Assembly: GCA_027559495.1 (NCBI GenBank) | Contig: JAMXSV010000029.1 | Location: 496,001-560,000 of the forward strand | DNA length: 64,000 nt | Direction: 5' to 3' | DNA from: Aurifilum marmelostoma | Lineage: Eukaryota; Ascomycota; Sordariomycetes; Diaporthales; Cryphonectriaceae | Shown here: positions 22,995 through 34,579 of the stretch, piece by piece | Layout: the number at the start of each line of letters is the position of its first letter | Position numbering within the stretch: the stretch's first letter is position 1 | The notes under the pieces: generated by a model | Seen by the model: only the letters and a program-made list of their open reading frames with translations | What the model was told of the DNA's origin: nothing | Database searches by the model: none | Made by a program: the position numbers and the translations under genes

Positions 22995-24966
22995 TGTCAC
23001 GGGCAATACTGGATTGGTCGTTGTCTTCGCGGTCTTTTCTCTTCGTCGGGTCACTATACAATCAGACGGGCCCACGCTCCGATATTCAAAGCTCTTGTGC
23101 GCCTCAATATCTTATCTCGCCTTGAGTCTTGTCCGAAATTGTTCAGATCCTGGAGTGCCTCTGTGGGTCTGGAGACTGGATTGTCGTTCACGGATCTTCC
23201 TGTACTGCTAGGATCGGCGGCGCAATAAAAGATCGCGGGGTATTTTTTTCTTTCTTTTCAAAGCAGGGAGGATTCTGCATAACCTAAAGGACCGTGATTC
23301 ACCGCAGAGCAACACAATTGGGACGGTATGTCGCGAGTGTTGGTGTCGAGGGCAAGGTCTGTCTGGCAGCTGTCGCGGCGCAATAGCTTCCGTCTGGCGC
23401 AGGTCTGGTCGCAAGTCGCAGCGCAAGATCGCGAATCCCTGTGGATGCTCGAGCCCAAGACTACAAGCAATACGAAGCCGCGTAGCTTCGAAAACTCGAC
23501 GTTGTATGCGGAGCTTGTGCTGCGATGGTGGCCTGCTGTTGGGCGGGTTTCTTCTTCTTTCACGCGTCAGGTCTGGAGGCGGGCGGATGCGCGCGCGCCA
23601 AGCTTGTTGACCTTGAAGTCGTCTGGTTCTGTGAATATCGAGGGAGATTGAGCTCGTCACCTCTGGAGGCAGCAGTGATATGCACAGGGAATTTATTTTT
23701 CTCGACAGGCAAAGGAAAGATAGCCACCTAGAGGCCGTGCAAGCAGAGTCGCAAGCTCTGTTGTGATCGTTTCTCCGTCGACGAAGGTGGCTTGTGCCTC
23801 CTCTGCCGAAAGTACGCGCTCGTCGAGAACAGGGCGCCCCAGTGGCTAGAGGCGCTAACCACGCCCCCCTTCCCATCATCTCTCTCTGTGCCTCTGGCTG
23901 CAGAGGGCTCTAGAGCGTGGGCACTTCAGCTGCAGTAACTCCGCTCCACTAAGGCGAGGAATCCCCCCGCAGACCCTGGCCCGCTGGTCCGCTGTGCCGC
24001 GGTAGGTTAGTGGGCTGGGGTGGCGTCAATTTTTCCCGAGGTGCTGTCTAGTATAGTACGGTACATGCTGACAAGGCAAGTGGGGGAAAGAGCTCTTCCG
24101 TACATAGACTGCACAAGCAGTCAACACTTGATGTAGCCATAGTACCAGGGCACCAGAGTAGTAGTTACGTGAACCCACCCCACAGCTGCTACGTAGCACT
24201 GTAGTAGTAGCACCATAGTATACTGTATCCGAGTAGAGGGAAAAGGCTGGCACGCGCCAGAGTTAAACGCAGCCAGCAAAAGTTGGCTTGGACCCCTCTA
24301 TTAGTGCCCTATGACCTGCTGTAGGCCTTGCGTTTTCTGGACATCCAACATCCGGATCCCGACATCGAAAGGCTAGAGGGGAGTTTATTGATTCGAGGTT
24401 CTATCAGATGAATGCGTGTCTTTCGACATCCACCCCGACTCCTACTACCAGTTTTCAAGGCCGTCACAGGAGAGATCTTCTCCCTACGAAGGCGTCGATT
24501 TTGCAAGCCATTTCCTGACTTGGGCTACTGAATGCCCCCGGCCCGACCTGCTGAGCCTTTTTTTTTTCTCCCTCCCTTTTTTTTCTGCTTCGAACCTTGG
24601 AAGGAAACGGATACTGTAACCCGGTTCGAATCGACCCTGTAACCTGGAATTGTGATTCATCCTAAACCTTGATCGTGGACCTGGGTTGAAGAACTGGTAT
24701 AGGAGGCTGTGCGTATTCTGAGAAACCTCTGTGTCTGCTTGCAATCTCCGTTTCCCTGCACCGAGGATATTGATATCTCGAGGACCGCACTCGACATACA
24801 TAGACACACACTGTGGCACAGACTGCTAGCCTGAGGAGGGCTACTCGTACTGCTTGTCTAGGCGCCTACTTTATCTCACGACACACGAGACACGACTTCT
24901 GGAACGACGGAGACACAACACCGTCTCACACAGTCTCTCCCGTCTCACCCAGACATCCCTCAAGCA
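22995..24966. other. Divergent promoter region between the RSC gene and OTU1
   Basis: About 2 kb between two genes reading away from each other. The left part is moderately GC-rich; 24040-24250 is dense in TAGTA/TACTA words and short palindromes. Pyrimidine tracts near 24560-24590 lie about 400 bp upstream of the OTU1 start. No supportable gene; a GGTTCGAATC string near 24621 is not part of a foldable tRNA. Confidence 0.55.
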
Positions 24967-26056
24967 ATGGCAGATATCCGCTTCCGAGTGCGCGGGCCCG
25001 GCTGGGTGGAGACGGTAACCGCAACACCACACTGGACCCTTCAGAACCTGCTGGACCATCTGAAAGAGAAGCAGAACGCCGAGCCGTCAGCACTCAAATA
25101 TGGCTGGCCGCTCAAGACCATCGACCTTAGCGATGCCAACGCACTAATAGAGCCGCTGAACCTCAAAGGGGAGGCCGTCACCTTTGTGCCCAAGGAATCG
25201 CAAGAAGAGCCCGCCGCGCCTAAGGTTCCGGCCGCCACCGAAAAGCCCGACTTCCAGCCTAAGAAGGTCGAACCAGACAAGACCGTGATAGAATGGCCCG
25301 AAAAGGACGGCTACATGGGTATGTCTCGGCCTCTTATGGCACTCGCTAATCACTGATGGGCTAGCCGCACAGCTGACAACTAGAACACAGCGCTACGTGT
25401 CATGCCCGATGACAACTCCTGCATGTTTACTGCCTTTGGCGGCGTGCTGCAGCGGCCAGATCCAGCACCAACACTACGGCGAGAGGTGGCCGAGTATATC
25501 CTTGCCCACCCGGACAAGTTTAACCAGGTCGTCCTGGAGATGGACCCCCGGAGATACGCAAGCCTCATCCAGGAATCCGACCGCTGGGGCGGCGCCATTG
25601 AGCTGTCTATCCTCTCTGATATCTACGACATGGAGATCTGCTCCGTGGACGTGAAGGTACTTCAGGCCCTTTCCTTCACCCATCATGCGCTTCCCATCTG
25701 ACTGGCTTTGTTCTATACAGACTCAGCGTGTAGACCGCTACGGCGAGCACAAGTCCACTCGCTGCCTTCTGCTCTACTCTGGCGTCCACTACGACCGCAT
25801 TGCCTTCACCATGGACCTCAGCTTGCCTATAGATTTTGACGAGGTCAAGTGGGATACCGACAACGACGCGGTCGTCTTCATGGCGCAGAAGCTGGCCAAG
25901 CAGCTCAAGGAGCAGCACTATTTCACGGACACCACCGATTTTGTGCTGCGGTGCGACGTGCCGGGCTGCGGATGGATCGGAGCCGGAACGAAAGAGGCGA
26001 GCAAGCATATGAAGGAGACGGGACACTCGGCCCTGAGTGAGATGGAGATCACTTGA
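24967..26056 (+). CDS. otu1: Ubiquitin thioesterase OTU1 (YOD1-like deubiquitinase)
   Basis: Cysteine protease that removes ubiquitin from Cdc48/p97-bound substrates, for example in ER-associated degradation. Exons 24967-25318, 25391-25656 and 25721-26056 give 317 residues with all phases consistent. Domains in order: an N-terminal UBX-like fold (residues 1-75, MADIRFRVRGPGWVETV) that binds Cdc48; a linker; an OTU domain with the catalytic motif PDDNSCMF (Asp125, Cys128) and the catalytic His229 in YSGVHYDRIAF; and a C-terminal C2H2 zinc finger (Cys284, Cys289, His302, His308) ending in GHSALSEMEIT. Length and order match yeast Otu1 and human YOD1. The gene is intact and converges on the formamidase gene with a short 3' gap. 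Confidence 0.95.
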
Positions 26057-26384
26057 GCCTGTGTTTGTTGTACTGGGACGGCAGTGATTTGCTGATAGAG
26101 AGATATGGATGCTGTCCCTGACTTTTGCAATTCATTTGGCACAAAGGCTTCCCAGCGGTTTTGCGAGATGAATACCACAAACGTTTTTGGCCACCTTGTT
26201 TTGACTGATCCCTGCAGATTTTGTTATCCTACACATGAGGCTATGGCTTGAACGTATGTCTCCAGAGGTAGACACAGCAGAAGCATGGCCTTATGTACGC
26301 TGAACGGTAGGATATTGTATATTCTTGACGGCGACGAAGTAATATCTGAAGCTGCAGTCTCAATGCCACATATATCACTCACAC
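26057..26384. other. Short convergent gap between OTU1 and formamidase
   Basis: About 330 bp shared by two 3' ends. AT-rich, with nothing else recognisable. Confidence 0.6.
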
Positions 26385-27998
26385 TCACGACTTATAAGTC
26401 AAGCCACCCCCAAAGCTATGCTCACTATTCTTACCACCGGCCGTGACCTTACCCTCCGTAGCATCCCCATCAAAGGCGCATCGGCCCATGTCCAGCTTCT
26501 TGGCAGGGCCCTTGCCGGGTGAGATGTCAAAGTCGAAGATGTCGACCGGCAGGCCGAGTGTGGTGCAGGCGTTGGGAATGTCCACGATGCCCGCGACATG
26601 GCCCTGGACGGGGGCGCAGGACAGCAGGAGGTAGATCTGGTAGTCGCTGTACCCGAAGCGGCGGAGATATTCGATGACGCCTTACAAAGTTGAAAAGGAG
26701 AGAGTCAGCAAGTCAGAGTCATCGGCCAGGCCACATGTTAGGAGAGAAGTAGAAATGAAACGTACGCAGGGTCGTCTGCCGGTAGGCAACAGCAACATCC
26801 ATATAATGCTGCTTCCCGTGCTCATCAACACTAAAACCCTCAAAATAGATGTACCGCCCCGGGCCAAACTGCGGCTCCACAGGCCCAGGGACATAGATGG
26901 GCGACTTCATGCCCAGGTCCGCCATACCCCCCTTGAGCACCTTGAAGTTGATGGTGATGATCCCGGCCATCTCGATAGCCCCGCAAAACGAGATCTCCCC
27001 GTCGCCCTGCGAAAAGTGCAGGTCCCCCACCGAGAACTTGGCCCCGTCCACGTGCACCGGGAGGTACACCTTGCTGCCGCGCGACAGGTTCTTGATGTCG
27101 CAGTTGCCGCCGTGCTCCGGACGCCCCGGCACCGTCCGGGCCCCCCTCGCGCCCGACCCTCTCGGCCAGCGCCTTGTCCGAGGCGCCTGCGTGTGCGGAG
27201 CGTGGCTGGGGCGGGGAGCGCTACGTCCCGGCCCTCTAGCTTGGAGGCTGCGATCAGCTCGCCCTCACGGCGGTTCCACTCGGCCAGCACCTCGGCCGAG
27301 GGCGCGCAGCCCAGGATGCCCGGGTGGATGAGACCTGCAAACTTGACGTGTGGGATGTGGCGCGAGGTGCAGTAGATGCCCTCGAAGTCCCAGATCGCCT
27401 TGGCACTATTACAGGACAGCAACAGAGGAGAGGGTGTCAGAATAGGCGCGTTAGAAGAAGTGACAGAGTAAGATGAGAAGGGGGTAATGCTCTTACGCCG
27501 AAGGATAGATCTCGTCGAGAAATCCACCACCATTCTCCTTGGCGAACACACCCGTGAATCCCCAAGGCTGGTTCTGGAACGGCTGGACATCCATAATCTC
27601 CACCAGCAGCACGTCGCCAGGCTGCGCACCCTCCACGTTGAACGGCCCGCTGAGGTAGTGCACCTGGGTTAGGTCGACGTTCTTCACGTCATCGGCAGAG
27701 TCGTTGTTCTTAATCTGGCCACCGGTCCAGTCAACACACTCGATCTTCACGGTCTCGCCATCCTTGATATCTCCGGCGGAGGGGACTGAACATCCTGGTC
27801 AGCTCAATGTATAACCTTGTGATAAAACAAACATACTATCCGGGTGCCACCTGTTCTGGTACGAAGTCAGCCTCAAATTTCAAGCGTGTGCGAGTATTAG
27901 TTGGGCTGGTAGGAGAGCCGACTTACATGAAGGTATGGCTGGTCCTTGGCTGGCTTGTCGAAGCTGACCTTGCAAACGGATCGGATCTGACCAGGCAT
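26385..27998 (-). CDS. Formamidase (acetamidase/formamidase family), frame disrupted in this sequence
   Basis: Hydrolyses formamide to formate and ammonia; in fungi it supports nitrogen use and follows cyanide hydratase. Exons: 27998-27927, 27855-27837 (19 bp), 27785-27497, 27405-26766 and 26680-26385, with correct phases and a family-like N-terminus (NRWHPD then IPSAGDIKDGETVKIE). Conserved blocks include DWTGGQIKNNDSADD, SRHIPHVKFAGLIHPG, ILGCAPSAEVLAEWNRREG, PGRPEHGGNCDIKNLSRG, FSVGDLHFSQGDGEISFCG and LLLSCAPVQGHVAGIVDIPN. Exon 4 carries two extra bases: G4 at 27213-27216 and C6 at 27141-27146 should each be one shorter. Without them the protein would be about 437 residues, near the family length of 410-430. 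This is either an assembly error or a recent pseudogene. GATA-factor sites lie upstream. Confidence 0.88.
27837..27855 (-). other. 19-bp internal micro-exon of formamidase
   Basis: Flanked by acceptor TACCAG and donor GTATGT; encodes NRWHPD plus one base. It is needed to join the N-terminal exon to the conserved GDIKDGETVKIE block. Confidence 0.8.
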
Positions 27999-28306
27999 TT
28001 TCACGGGCAATTACTTGAGTACTCAGGACTTGAGAGGTTCCTTTCACTACGACAATTTTTTCTTTCTTTTGCTGGCCAGAGTTTGTACCACAATGCTGTG
28101 AGGTCTTGCAGAATCCGACTCAGAGAGATGAGATATATCCCACCTCGAGAAGCTACCCCGCATATGCACCCTAACAAGACCAGAACTTTATCGACGACGT
28201 AATAATGATCTCCCTCCCCCTCCCCCGTCCGCATCAGTCGCCCGTTATCACGGCAATCATCTAGGTGCGCTGAGAGGCTGCAGGATGCCTTGTGCCTCGA
28301 TGTATT

Positions 28307-28312
28307 CTTATC
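28307..28312 (-). promoter_or_regulatory. GATA-factor site upstream of formamidase
   Basis: Reads GATAAG on the coding strand, about 310 bp upstream of the formamidase ATG. AreA/NIT2 nitrogen regulators bind GATA pairs in fungal nitrogen genes, so regulation by nitrogen status is plausible. Inference from sequence and family knowledge only. Confidence 0.4.
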
Positions 28313-28387
28313 TCGAAGCCAACTGCCCAATCCCGACCCTGGCCGAGCAAGACCTCCCGGACATCCCAACGTCTCCACAATTCTGTA

Positions 28388-28393
28388 GATAAG
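28388..28393 (+). promoter_or_regulatory. GATA-factor site upstream of formamidase
   Basis: GATAAG on the plus strand, about 75 bp beyond the other site and in the opposite orientation. Together they form the kind of closely spaced pair used by nitrogen-responsive GATA factors. Confidence 0.4.
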
Positions 28394-28588
28394 GTACATC
28401 TGGAGATGACGATCGGAATTCGGAAAACGAAACCAAAATGTCGATACAAATACTTGTATACGAGATTGCCAGCGGATCGAGAAGATCAGGTCAGGTCCTG
28501 CAAACAATCAATTCTAGAAGTCACCTTCAAGATTTCGCCTGGCCGTGGGCAAGCACCGCAGGCCGGCACTGACCGCTGCCGGCTCCGA

Positions 28589-29964
28589 TTAAGAGTCACT
28601 GGGCCGGGCCTCCGGGTGAGGATCCACTTCGGAATAGGCTGGAGGCTTGTCGTGAATCCTGTCAAGGTTTCCTAGAGACAGGCTCAGGAACTTCTGCTTG
28701 TTCCTCCATTCTTGTTGACTGGCGGCAAAGTCATCGCTGTCCGAGGGAGGAGGGGGAGGGTCGGTGACCTTGGTGATGAGGAACGCCGTCGAAGCCTCAG
28801 CGATGCCATAGATCAGGACGCCCAGTAGAGGCACGCGAAGGAGGATATAGAATCCGATGCCAAAACCAAAGAGCAGACCCTCTCGGCTGCGGAACCACTT
28901 GCGCTTCTGTTCACTCGTGAAGCGGATTCGAGCGAAGTAAGGCTCAAGAAGCTCGCGCACCAGCCTACGAGACGAGAAATAGGCCTGCAAGAAGATGACA
29001 ATGTACCGTCTTGGGAGGAACATGCCAGTACCAAAGATGACGGATGCCGGGCCGAGGCCTACTGCTTGGTTGAACGTGTAGAAACTTGCGGCGGGCAGGA
29101 CAAACCGACCAACCACGGGCAGGTATGACATCGCATAGACGGCAAGAGAGATGAGGGCCTTCCGACCAGATCTCCAGAAAAACATAGAGATGGCCTCCGC
29201 TGTGCTCGTTGTGTGGGTGCTGCCGTCACGGGTCGAATATTGACGCAGATTAGGGTAGTACATGTCCCTCAAATCCTTGGGGTTATCGGCCTTGTGTTTT
29301 TGGATATAGGTCATGTCCACCCATCTCAGAGACTCCATGAATCTGCCCAAGGTCAGCCGGTGATGCGCATACAGAACATGGCCTCTGAATATAACTCCAG
29401 AACCGAAAATACATACAGGTTGTCCAAAGTTGGTGTGATGTAGCGCATCAAAGTCATCAGGAAGAGCGGCACCTGAAGCACATGATCGGCCATGAAGTTC
29501 AAGCCGTCAACCACCTTGTCGTCCCATGTCACAGAGTCGAGGTTGAAGACGAGAGATAGGAACCAGAGCAAGATCCTGACGCCGATGATCTAGGATTGGC
29601 ATGTGAGAAATGGGTCCAAAGTACGAGTAAGCCTGCGCCGACCAGACATCTTACTCACGGGAACAGAGATGCCCAGGCGGATGGCAATACCAGCTGCCAC
29701 AGCTATAGCAGCTTGTCTGTAATGGTCGGAGCTGAACAAGGACGGGTTCTGAAGCGCTCGGTTGGCTGGAAGAGTGTCAGTGTAAGGTCAAGACGGTGAT
29801 GGTACCTGTGCAGTCTCACCTCCGACCAGCGTCAGCTCAATGCCACGCAGTATAGCATTGATATCGAAATGCGAGAAGTCGAATGCCCTCTTGAGCTTCT
29901 CCTTGTCGATCTCGACCGGGAGCAGGTCAGGCTTCGACTGGGACCGTCTCTCCCGAGCCGCCAT
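28589..29964 (-). CDS. Multipass membrane protein of unknown function
   Basis: Exons 29964-29820, 29765-29659, 29589-29417 and 29342-28589 give 392 residues with consistent GT-AG phases. The start is the ATG at 29964, because the longer frame begins with GTG. The N-terminus is hydrophilic and basic. Hydrophobic segments follow in order: an Ala/Ile-rich pair (AAIAVAAGIAIRLGI and VRILLWFLSLVF), VLQVPLFLMTLMRYI, ALISLAVYAMSYLPVVG, a segment at PASVIFGTGMFLP with YIVIFLQAYF, and the C-terminal hairpin GLLFGFGIGFYILLRVPLLG. The tail is cytosol-like with a PPPPP run. The Pro-Leu-Gly hairpin recalls the EI24/CysZ group, but I cannot claim membership. Probably an endomembrane protein; no enzyme motif seen. 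It diverges from the Inp1-like gene. Confidence 0.8.
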
Positions 29965-31163
29965 CTTCGTACTGGTCGTCACGCTGGCTCAGCGTGGCTA
30001 CACGTGAGGGATCGATCGATCGACTGAAGCCACTTTGGTAATCTGAAAAATTGAGAGGTATAGAGAAGGAGAAATGCGCATATGTTTGGCGGACCCAGCT
30101 TGTTGGCGTTTGTTTACTGTGAGCTGGCTGTACGACGAGGCAGGTGCTGCTTGGGTAAGCGGCAGGGCCCGCAAGTTTCCCACCCTCTAGAAATGATGTC
30201 ACTTGCGTCGGTACTGATGCTTGGTACTGGTACTGTGACCATAGTGGGCTGTCAGTGATAATGAGAGGCAGCGCGGCAGCACAGGCCACAGGGGTGCCCT
30301 GTCCCTGAACACGCGTGGTACCATGTACATGCAGTTGCAGGCTCGGGGATCCCTCGCATCAAACCAGCAGCGGGACGGCTAATACTGGGAATCTCACTGT
30401 ACATGGAACCAAATGAACAATCTAGAGCTGTTACTATGTGCTTAGTGGAGGAGTCGCTCATTAGAGCAAATCAACAAAGAGACTTTTGATCATGAGATGC
30501 AATGGCGTATCGCTCTGGAATGATGTGATTGTGATTTCCTTCAGTGGGTTCAGCACACACGTTCAGTGGCCAATGCGTGTCTGCTGCAATCAGGTGGGGG
30601 CGGTCCATTCCAATCCCTGGCTACTGCAGGGGTGAGCTTTCTTTGGCGAAGGGCAGGGCTGCGGCCTGCACCAATAATTGCAAAAAAGACCCGAAGGCTG
30701 ATCATCCTCCTCACTCGCTCCCATCCTACAAATCCCCTCCTCCCACTAGCCCCATCAGCATCTGGACGTCTCTCGTCCACAGAGGACAAAAGACTGTTCT
30801 TGGGTACTTGATACAAATCACCTGCGCCCTGTGACTGACCTGATTCTGTGCTGTACAGGGCAGAGCAGCAGTCTTAACATACCCGCCGAGTCTATTCAGC
30901 AGTCATTCGATTTGTGTCTCAGGACAGCCTCAATGGACTGATTCTCCTCCAACCTGCAACCCAGATCCACGACTCGCCTTGCAAACTGCCCTTCCAACAC
31001 AAAGCAGCTTATCTCAATGGTCCAATTCAATTTGTCGACTGTTGACCAATGCCTTGACTATTGCCAACATGACTTCTTAAGGCAAACGCCTCAGCCATCC
31101 AACCATCCATTAAATACAACAAAACCTCTCCTCCCTTGACACGTTCAAGCCTCCCTTCCCAAG
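29965..31163. other. Divergent promoter region between the membrane protein and Inp1
   Basis: About 1.2 kb between divergent genes. The final 300 bp before 31164 are C/T- and A-rich (AACACAAAGCAGC, AATACAACAAAACC), like a fungal leader. No gene, repeat or RNA recognised. Confidence 0.55.
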
Positions 31164-33707
31164 ATGGATCACTTCCGACCACCCGGTGCAACCGTGCCTT
31201 TTCCCGCACCCCGCAGACATAGTACAGTACCTACCTCTTTTCAACCTGCGCCTCCTCGAGCAGCTCCAGAGCCAGCCACCAAGGACTCTGTGGAAACCCT
31301 CTACAACCACCCCTCTGTCAGGATTGTCGCATTTACAGCTGGGAAATCAGCTTTCGAGCAGACAAGACCTGGCTCAGATGACAAGCCAGGGACCCTACCT
31401 TCTTCCTCTCGATTCGAGAGATCGATAGCTGTTGGTATGTATCAGGAAGAATTGTGTTGTAGTTAGGAACTCTACTAATACTCGGCCCCAGGCGCTTTCC
31501 AGATCTACCGAGCCCCGGGCTCTGTCGCCTTCCTCCGTTCCGGCTCAGCCTTGCAGCCTATTTTACCAAAGAGTCAAGCCTGGTGTCTAGACGAACAGTC
31601 GAGCAAGTTTGTCCTGCAAATCCGAAGGCCAAACTACTGGAGGATTGAGGTCCCTGTCGGCAACGACGAGGAGATTAGAAGGGCTCTTTTGCTGCGCGAG
31701 GTGCTGGACAAAATCCTACAATTCGAAAAGACGCCGTGCCCGTTCGAGCGCAATTTTGTTGTCGAGCTTCCTGAGACACCGAAGACTCCGATTAAGAAAC
31801 GCACGTGGACCCCTCCTACACGAACAGTATCCATGAACTGGCCACCTGGTCAGCCCATCACACCTCCTCCCGAGTTTCCTTCGCGCACGAGGTTCTACAA
31901 CCCTGCGGCGCGCCGGGCCTCGGACTATGGCGTTGACACATCCAGATCTCGCTTCACACCCGTTGCATCACCGCAGCGGACTATAGAAACAGTTGAGAAG
32001 GATGCAGACAAGGTGGAGACAGTTTCGAGGGAAAGGAGCCTGGGACAGCCTGGAACTATATGCAAACCTCTCCCGGAGGAACCGGAAATACTGTCTCCTC
32101 CCCTTACTGCTGTGCAACTGGGCACAGGTCAAGTGACAAGTGAGAAGACTGGCTCAAACTTTGATGCGCCCAGTTCGAGCCCAGTGGAGAGACCAGCAGA
32201 ACCAACATTGGCGCCGACGACTCGAGAGAACCAGGCCGTGGAGGCAAGGGTGCGAAAACGTGAGCCAATCTGGATCACGAAAAATGTTCCATCGTCTGCC
32301 AACCGAAAAGCAAAGAGGGCAGCAGTAGCACATACGCAGTCTGCAGACTCGGTGATACCGTCCACTAAACAGCCTAGAGAGATTCCCGTAGCCTCTCCTG
32401 GGGAAGGCTCGGACACAACAACTTCGCGAAAGTCAGAGAGCCAGCAGGCCAGCCCGCAGTCTCCGAGATGCGACGCGCAGAAAGAAAAAGGCGATGAGCT
32501 GGAGGCTGCGGGAGGCGCATTGGAGGGATCGGGGCAGTTGCGGGTGAGACGGACGAGGGTAGCAGCCTTTGCGTCGCGCCGCGCAGCTACCGCACCACCT
32601 TTGAGACTTCGGACGCCGTCTACATCGTCTTCCAATAGCGTTCGGGAACCTATACCGACGCCAGAACGAGAAGAGCCAGCCGAGCCCGGTTCGCCTGCTG
32701 AGTCTTTGGATAGCTTCCATAGCGTGCAGTCGTGGCACTCACCGCTGTCCCCGCCGGCTCCCTCACCGATATTCTCGCCTACCAAAACATACCCATACCC
32801 TCATGACAATATTCCGTTAGCACCCTTGAGTACAGGACAGATGTCGGGATGTTTGACAACGCCTACGGTCTCAGGATGGGACAAGAACTCGATCGGAGCC
32901 GTGGCGGGTAGTGGAGCTCAAACTCCAGATACTCCGTTCTCGGACGTACAAGTTGAGACAACAGCTCCGGCAGCACAGGTGGCGCCTGAGTCTACTTCAT
33001 CAGGAAAGAAATCCCAGGGCGCGCTCCGTGCGATGCCTATTGCAACCAAACAACTGGTAGATGATGCGGCCACTTCGACGGACACGGATTCAATCTCAAC
33101 ATCCTGGTCCTCGGCTGCCTCTCACACTTCGTATCACTCCAATAGTCCGATGCGCCACCGTGCAGCAACGACTTCTGTTGCCATCTCGCATAGGAGCCCT
33201 CGCGCCCTTTCACCTTTGCCACCAGCAGCCAACTTGTTGACCACCGATCTCGCAAGCCGCACCACCTCCGCAGCCCGGGCGATCCGCCGAATTCCAAGCT
33301 CCATATTCAACAAGACGTGCGAGATCTTGATTTCGCCCCCAGCACATCTGATCAGCCTCATGCTTAAGGTCGCTGAGCGCATCACAGCTGGCGAATGGCA
33401 AGGTTTTGTGTTCGGTATGGACGAATCAGGAGAGGTATTAGACGTGAGATGGGACTATGGTGATCTGGACCGCTCGGTGCCTGGAGGCTGGGACGGCCCA
33501 GATCTGGACTTTGGTAGACGCAGAAGCTCTGCCCTGCATCATCTGACCCCGGATCCAAAGTCTCGAGCCAGCTTCACGGCCGCAGACCTGTCGAAACCAA
33601 ATCTCACAGGGAAGACCACCGAGTATCAGGACCCCTGGGCAACGCCGCCGGAAGAGCCGGACCTGGACGAGGGAGGAAATTGGAGCCTCAACTGGGGCGT
33701 TGACTAG
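31164..33707 (+). CDS. inp1: Inheritance of peroxisomes protein 1-like (Inp1)
   Basis: Inp1 anchors peroxisomes to the cell cortex so that mother cells keep some of them. Exons 31164-31434 and 31492-33707 give 828 residues; the 57-bp intron has GTATGT and CCCCAG ends. The conserved Inp1 domain spans roughly residues 40-175 and crosses the intron: GAFQIYRAPGSVAFLRSG, LQPILPKSQAWCLDE, KFVLQIRRPNYWRIEVP and KILQFEKTPCPFERNF. The remaining ~650 residues are Ser/Thr/Pro-rich and mostly disordered. A short conserved-looking helical region near residue 610 (FNKTCEILISPPAHLISLML) may be membrane- or peroxin-binding. The C-terminus is rich in Trp, Asp and Glu. Filamentous fungi have long Inp1 forms like this, where the protein may help anchor peroxisomes or Woronin bodies. 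The domain call is good; the precise role is inferred. Confidence 0.88.
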
Positions 33708-34579
33708 TGGCGACGGCTCACGAGAAGTGAATCCAAGGACAAGAACCCGACGAGTGATAGCTTGAGGGACCGTACAAGCATAGCGAGTGATCCTGCTCGC
33801 CCCACCGGCCAAGGGCGGGGACGAGAGGAAAGTGATACCCTACAGAGTAGCCCAAGGGGCGTGATCCCGCACTCTTTATCAATGAGGCTGGATGCGGATG
33901 GAATGGCATATGCTGGAGATCCAGCCATGTTTCTGGTTTGATAAATCCCGATGCTGTTTACAATGGCAGGTGTGGTGCGGAGCTAGTCACCAGATGTTCT
34001 AAAGATCGTGGCTTTCCTCGCTGCAGGGGGGAAAAAGTATTCATGAGAGTAACATAATCTACCACCCTCTCCACCTCTCTGTGAGAACATCCCTGGCGAC
34101 TTCGTTGTGGAAGCTCAGATGCACCAGGTGTATGCATGTATGCATGTCTATCAATATTCAGCAGAGGATGTACACAATCAGACCAGGACCAAATAGAAAC
34201 ATCTCACTGTCCCATCCAGCTTACCACTTCTTCAAGACTGAGATATACTTAATTTGTACTCGATATTCTACTTAATGACATTTGGCGTCGGTGCACCGGA
34301 AGTGAAGCAGCATGGACGCGATCATACCTCTCTGCTTGACCATCCAAGCCTGTGTTTGCTCTGCCTATGCTGGCAGCCCTCAAGAATCCATGCAAGTAAG
34401 CCCTGACCAAAGGAAATAATGTTGTCTTTCCCTTGCCTCAAACTCATCATACCTAGGTAGATACAACTTGCGGACATCGAGCCGCCATCTTTCTCCGTTG
34501 GCAGACACAATATATCCTTGAACTGCTGGAACGGAAACCGGTACAAGAATAACTTCCAACCCAGGAAGCACAGCGCGTT
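33708..34579. other. Convergent gap between Inp1 and the HNH protein
   Basis: About 870 bp holding two 3' ends. TGTATGCATG-type words occur near 34130. No gene or structural RNA seen. Confidence 0.55.

Larger units (their letters stand above)
27999..28588. other. Formamidase promoter region
   Basis: About 590 bp upstream of formamidase, also holding the 3' end of the neighbouring membrane-protein gene. It contains two GATAAG-type sites, at 28307-28312 and 28388-28393. Confidence 0.55.

Noticed and set aside
23073..23075. GTG as start codon of the RSC gene
   Set aside because: A nuclear fungal gene should start at ATG; the first in-frame ATG is at 22994.
24600..24660. GGTTCGAATC string resembling a tRNA T-loop
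   Set aside because: The flanking five bases do not form a T stem, and no D or anticodon arm can be drawn upstream.
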